DNA of 49,302 nt from CAZSAT01 sp964604675 (lineage in GTDB: Bacteria > Myxococcota_A > UBA796 > CAJQPC01). Under the pieces are notes generated by a model. The model saw nothing but the letters and a program-made list of their open reading frames with translations, made no database searches and was not told the origin of the DNA. The stretch spans positions 1 through 49,302 of the forward strand of contig CAZSAT010000046.1 in the NCBI GenBank assembly GCA_964604675.1. The letters run 5' to 3'. Positions 46,279 through 49,302 of this stretch are shown one piece after another (the first letter of the stretch is position 1; the number at the start of each line of letters is the position of its first letter). The position numbers were made by a program, and so were the translations under genes.

Positions 46279-46665
46279 ATGAAGCTCGGCTACACCATCC
46301 TCTACGTCGACGACGTGCCCGCTACGTTGGCCGCATGGGAGCACGCCTTCGGGCTGGCGCGCCGCTTCCTGCACGAGAGCGAGCAATACGCGGAGCTCGA
46401 GACCGGCGGCACGTTGCTGTCCTTCGCCGACCGCGGCTTCGGCCGGGGTCACTTCAGCCAACCCGAGGTCCGGGCAATGTTCGACGGGGGTCCCCGGCTC
46501 TTCGAGATCGGCCTGGTGACCGACGACGTTCCGGGAGCCTTCGCCCGTGCTGTTGGCTGCGGGATGCAGGTCGTGCGTGAGCCCGTGACGCAGCCCTGGG
46601 GCCAAGTGGTCGGCTGGGTTCGCGATGGGAACGGGATCCTTGTGGAGATCGCGAGCCCGATGTGA
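46279..46665 (+). CDS. VOC superfamily (glyoxalase/bleomycin resistance-like) protein
   Basis: A 128-residue protein of two beta-alpha-beta-beta-beta modules: GYTILYVDDVPATLAAWEHAFGL at the start, the YAELETGGTLLSFAD strands, FEIGLVTDDVPGAFARAVGCG, and GQVVGWVRDGNGILVEIASPM at the end. A metal-ligand Glu is in LVEI. The substrate cannot be inferred. AGGAGAGG gives a strong ribosome binding site. It is probably cotranscribed with the sulfatase-fold gene upstream. Confidence 0.9.
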   Translation: MKLGYTILYVDDVPATLAAWEHAFGLARRFLHESEQYAELETGGTLLSFADRGFGRGHFSQPEVRAMFDGGPRLFEIGLVTDDVPGAFARAVGCGMQVVREPVTQPWGQVVGWVRDGNGILVEIASPM

Positions 46666-46670
46666 GCGGG

Positions 46671-46687
46671 CGTTGGGGGCTCCAACG
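46671..46687 (+). terminator. Possible hairpin terminator
   Basis: CGTTGG-GGGCT-CCAACG forms a perfect six-pair stem with a five-base loop, starting five bases after the VOC stop codon. No run of T follows, so it is at best a weak intrinsic terminator. Confidence 0.35.
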
Positions 46688-46849
46688 ATGGCTCACTCGG
46701 ACGGCATGCCACACCGCGCGTAGGTGGCGAACGCCTGACATCAGTGCGTAGGACCATGTCTCTGCGGTGTGACGAGGCGCACGCTTGGGGCAACGCACGG
46801 CCCACGCGTGGAGGACCCCAGCGGCAGTGGGCAAGTGCAGCTACGACGC
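46688..46849. other. Intergenic region with lower GC
   Basis: About 160 bases between the VOC and SGNH genes, with mixed base composition unlike the rest of the window. No gene, tRNA or repeat was recognised. It marks the beginning of the compositionally different right end. Confidence 0.5.
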
Positions 46850-46855
46850 TATGCT
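46850..46855 (+). promoter_or_regulatory. -10 box TATGCT before the SGNH hydrolase gene
   Basis: TATGCT (TANNNT, five of six matches to TATAAT-type usage at the key T, A and T positions) ends seven bases before the ATG at 46863. It supports that start over the ATG at 46851, which lies inside the box. Confidence 0.45.
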
Positions 46856-46862
46856 CCGCAGC

Positions 46863-47840
46863 ATGCTTCGTCGCTTGTCGTTCTCGGTCGTGACCGCACT
46901 GCTGGTGCTGGTCGGTGCCGAACTAACTTTGCGTGGTGTATACGCGCAGAATGAGCTGTTGTTCTCATGGGAGCGACCAGACGGATGGATGTACTTCGAA
47001 GAGACGGGCATCCTTGCAATGCGCCCTGGCACTGAAGACATCGGTCGAGACGGCGAATACGTGTACACGTTCCGCACGAATGAGCAAGGGCTCCGCGAGG
47101 ACGACAGCGTGGAGGTTCCCAAGCCGTCAGGCCAGTACCGGGTACTCGCTCTCGGCGACTCCTGGATGTTTGGACTCAATGCGACTCAAGGGCAGACGAT
47201 GCCAGACGTCCTCGAGCGCACTCTGCCGTCAGCGCTTGGGGTCGAATCTGTTGAAGTCGTGAACGCTGGCGTCGTGGGAGGATGTGCCTTCGACATGCTT
47301 CGACTCTGGCGTCGACTTGGGGCCTCTCTCGACGTTGACGCAGTTCTTCTCAGTGTCCCCCACAACGAGGGGCGTCAGGTCGATGTTGATGCGCAGCGGT
47401 CGGACTGGTATGCCCGCGCTCCAACGCGTGCGCGGAACCACCTCCGATTGTACTTGGCCATTCGCCGTGCCACGGCATTCGTTTCGCGTCCGACGTACCC
47501 GGAGTTGCCGAAGTTGGACGCATCCGTCAAGGACCTCGTCGTCTTGATCTCCGAGGCGCGTACTGCAGGGCTTCCTGTGTGGACGATTGCATGGCCTGCA
47601 CGCCTCGAAGAGTCCGAAGACACCGCGTGGTTGCAGCATGTCGATTGGATCGAACCGCTCGTGGACGCTGACGCGAGCGTCGTTGGACATCTTCTTCAAG
47701 AACGAGGGTGCTGGGGCGAGGAAGACACGTCACACGCCAGCGAGTCCGGATACGCAGCGAGCGCGCAGCTGTTGACGTCGGTCATTGCCGGCGACACGGT
47801 TGGTGACGGCTCTTGGTATGTCGCTCCGAGGTGTCGCTGA
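46863..47840 (+). CDS. SGNH/GDSL hydrolase-fold membrane-anchored protein
   Basis: A 325-residue protein. An N-terminal signal/anchor (LSFSVVTALLVLVGAELTLRG) is followed by an SGNH-type esterase fold: the nucleophile Ser in LALGDSWMFGLNA, the oxyanion Gly in VNAGVVGG, an Asn in SVPHNEG, and the catalytic Asp-X-X-His in EDTSHASESGY. Similar proteins de-acetylate or acetylate polysaccharides or act as lipases; the substrate is unknown. The ATG at 46863 is chosen for the -10 box seven bases upstream; 46851 is the alternative. Codon usage is clearly more A/T-tolerant than in the other genes, suggesting a different origin. Confidence 0.8.
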   Translation: MLRRLSFSVVTALLVLVGAELTLRGVYAQNELLFSWERPDGWMYFEETGILAMRPGTEDIGRDGEYVYTFRTNEQGLREDDSVEVPKPSGQYRVLALGDSWMFGLNATQGQTMPDVLERTLPSALGVESVEVVNAGVVGGCAFDMLRLWRRLGASLDVDAVLLSVPHNEGRQVDVDAQRSDWYARAPTRARNHLRLYLAIRRATAFVSRPTYPELPKLDASVKDLVVLISEARTAGLPVWTIAWPARLEESEDTAWLQHVDWIEPLVDADASVVGHLLQERGCWGEEDTSHASESGYAASAQLLTSVIAGDTVGDGSWYVAPRCR

Positions 47841-47844
47841 CGCG

Positions 47845-49260
47845 TCATTGGCCCAGGTAGTCGAAGATGTGCACGTCGCCTGCCGTCGACGCGGGCGCGG
47901 CGACAACGAGCTGATTGGACCCCGTTCCCAGTAGGTCCGCTAAGAGGACCGTAGCTCCGAGTTCCTCTCCTGGTGAGCCCAGGACCTGCAGGTCGGCCTC
48001 ACCGGCGCCGAGTGTGCCGGTCAAGGGGCCGAGGAACAAGTATGCGGCCCCTGCGTCGGCGCCGGCGTTCGCGTCCCCAGGAGACCCAATAAAGAGGTCA
48101 GCGACGCCGTCGACATCCACGTCTATAGCGCTGACTGCAAAGCCCATGAGGTCGTCAGTGTCACCCACGATTGTTGCCGCGGCCAGCGAGCCGATCGTTC
48201 CTGTACTCGTCGTGGATAGGACGTACACAGTGCCCGATAGGCCGGACGACGCTCCGGCCGGAGCCGAGACGATGGCGTCGGCGACTCCACTACCGGTCGC
48301 GTCTGCCAGGCGTAGGGAGGACCCGGCGGCGCTATCGTCAGTAGACCCGGACCAGATGGCGTCCGCGTCTGCGAGCGAATGTACGCCCGAAGTGGGGCCA
48401 GAGACGAGATACGCCGACCCCGCACTGCTGGCGCCTCCTGCTGCCGCCGGTGCGCCAATCAAGAGGTCGTTGATTCCATCGCCATCCACGTCGCCGTTGG
48501 AGGCCATCGCGGCGCCCGCCTCGTCGCCTTCAGATTCGCCAAGCCACGTTGCGTCAGCCAGCTTTGTGATGATGCCTCCACCTGTGGAGTACCACGCAGT
48601 GAGAGGTAGCATGTAAACCGCGCCGGCGTCCTCGGCTTCGGTATCGGCGGATGGGGCACCCACTACGAATGATTGGTCGAGCCCGTCCAATGACGCGTCA
48701 TAGGCGACGACCGAAGATCCGACGTCCGACCCGAACGCATCCCCCGTCATGTTCCAGCCGCCAGTCGCAGTTCCAGAGGTCAGGGGCGCCGCCAACATCA
48801 TCGCGTTTCCCAGGCCCGAAGATCCCTCGATCCCTAGGACGATGCCTGCGTTGTAGATCGACCAATTGTGTACGGCCACGGCGGAACTCCCTGCACGGTC
48901 TCCCATACTTGCGCCCGACCACGTGACGTCCGCAGTCGCAAGCGATGCGCTGCTCAGGGGTCCGTAAACGATGTATGCGGACCCCGTTTCAGAGTTGTCG
49001 TCAGGCGCGCCCACGAAGAGATCTTGGAGTCCGTCGCCGTCGAAATCGCCGGCCGATAGCGTATCTCCAGCGCGACCGCCCGACGATGCGCCGGACAAGG
49101 TGGCCGCGGCGTCAGAATCGTAAACGGTGCCACTCAGCTCACACTCCGGCGCATCCCCCGAGCAGTCGTTGTCGATCCCGTCGGAGCAGACCTCCGTCTC
49201 CGCGGGGCTCGTGGCGGCGTCCGCGTCGTCGCAGTCACCGTCCACGGTGTAGGCGTCCAC
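47845..49260 (-). CDS. FG-GAP propeller protein with one MopE repeat, probably N-terminally truncated
   Basis: A 471-residue protein if started from GTG 49260. It begins in a MopE-type unit (VDGDCDDADAATSP, then CSDGIDNDC) and continues as an FG-GAP propeller with Ca loops FDGDGLQDLF, VDGDGINDLL and VDVDGVADLF. Other blades have degenerate loops, about seven blades in total. No signal peptide is present, though the two related proteins are lipoproteins. An in-frame stop lies only 30 bases upstream at 49291-49293, within 12 bases of the window edge. It may therefore be a truncated or frameshifted gene, or a sequence problem near the contig end. GC is lower than average. The 3' end is four bases from the SGNH gene stop. 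Confidence 0.75.
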   Translation of the reverse strand: MDAYTVDGDCDDADAATSPAETEVCSDGIDNDCSGDAPECELSGTVYDSDAAATLSGASSGGRAGDTLSAGDFDGDGLQDLFVGAPDDNSETGSAYIVYGPLSSASLATADVTWSGASMGDRAGSSAVAVHNWSIYNAGIVLGIEGSSGLGNAMMLAAPLTSGTATGGWNMTGDAFGSDVGSSVVAYDASLDGLDQSFVVGAPSADTEAEDAGAVYMLPLTAWYSTGGGIITKLADATWLGESEGDEAGAAMASNGDVDGDGINDLLIGAPAAAGGASSAGSAYLVSGPTSGVHSLADADAIWSGSTDDSAAGSSLRLADATGSGVADAIVSAPAGASSGLSGTVYVLSTTSTGTIGSLAAATIVGDTDDLMGFAVSAIDVDVDGVADLFIGSPGDANAGADAGAAYLFLGPLTGTLGAGEADLQVLGSPGEELGATVLLADLLGTGSNQLVVAAPASTAGDVHIFDYLGQ

Positions 49261-49302
49261 GTCAGGTGAGGGCAGCAGGCTGTTCCGCGCTCACGCAGCG
49301 TG
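49261..49302 (-). other. Upstream remnant with an in-frame stop
   Basis: Read on the minus strand in the frame of the FG-GAP gene, this edge sequence continues with plausible residues (SLLPSPD) but meets TGA at 49291-49293. The region before it cannot be judged because the window ends. Confidence 0.5.

Overview
The window is one stretch of GC-rich bacterial DNA, roughly 70% GC by eye with G/C-dominated third codon positions and many GTG/TTG starts. The gene content suggests a Gram-negative relative of the Myxococcota (old 'Deltaproteobacteria'). It has lipoproteins with Asp-Thr linkers, MopE-type Asp/Cys repeats and FG-GAP propellers. It also has a soluble Ser/Thr kinase fused to an FGE-like domain, a GH57 alpha-glucan cluster, an Omp85-like barrel and a B. 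subtilis-type [4Fe-4S] PurF. This placement is inference from gene families. A run of 10 N inside a gene and the repeat-rich left edge suggest an assembled draft or metagenome contig. I see no tRNA, rRNA, CRISPR array, insertion sequence or prophage, and no non-coding stretch longer than about 200 bases.

Layout. 3-6036 (+): end of a repeat-linker lipoprotein, a small Cys-rich lipoprotein, mutS, a cell-wall amidase and a Xer recombinase, tightly packed. 6053-12111 (-): a sulfatase-fold lipoprotein, a class A penicillin-binding protein, a PilZ-like protein and a large lipoprotein. 12142-18487 (+): an AlkD-like HEAT protein, a universal stress protein, tldD/tldE, a TIGR02757 protein and purF. 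18492-21487: a membrane protein, a PHA-granule-type small protein and a WD40-like propeller. 21510-28240 (+): three GH57 enzymes and a GalT-like enzyme, an alpha-glucan module. 28290-33702: a histone-tailed DUF2934 protein, an FG-GAP lipoprotein, a sigma-70 factor, an Omp85-like barrel and an M20 peptidase crossed by the N gap. 33652-38310: a giant MopE/FG-GAP lipoprotein and a secreted pair that includes a guanidine-deiminase-like enzyme. 38307-40404 (-): two glycosyltransferases. 40421-46665: the kinase-FGE fusion, an M20 carbamoylase-type hydrolase, a membrane sulfatase and a VOC protein. 46863-49260: lower-GC DNA with an SGNH hydrolase and a truncated FG-GAP protein.

Two patterns cut across the window. 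First, many genes lacking a Shine-Dalgarno sequence carry a TANNNT-like box only 5-9 bases before the start codon, which suggests leaderless transcripts. In several divergent pairs one AT-rich core appears to serve both directions. Second, several predicted lipoproteins have extremely short signal sequences, with the lipobox Cys at residue 7-10 and no basic n-region. For some of these the start cannot move upstream because of in-frame stops, and the putative leaderless promoters independently support the same starts. These two linked observations are the best candidates for undescribed biology here. Both come from reading the sequence by eye and need transcript-start and protein data.
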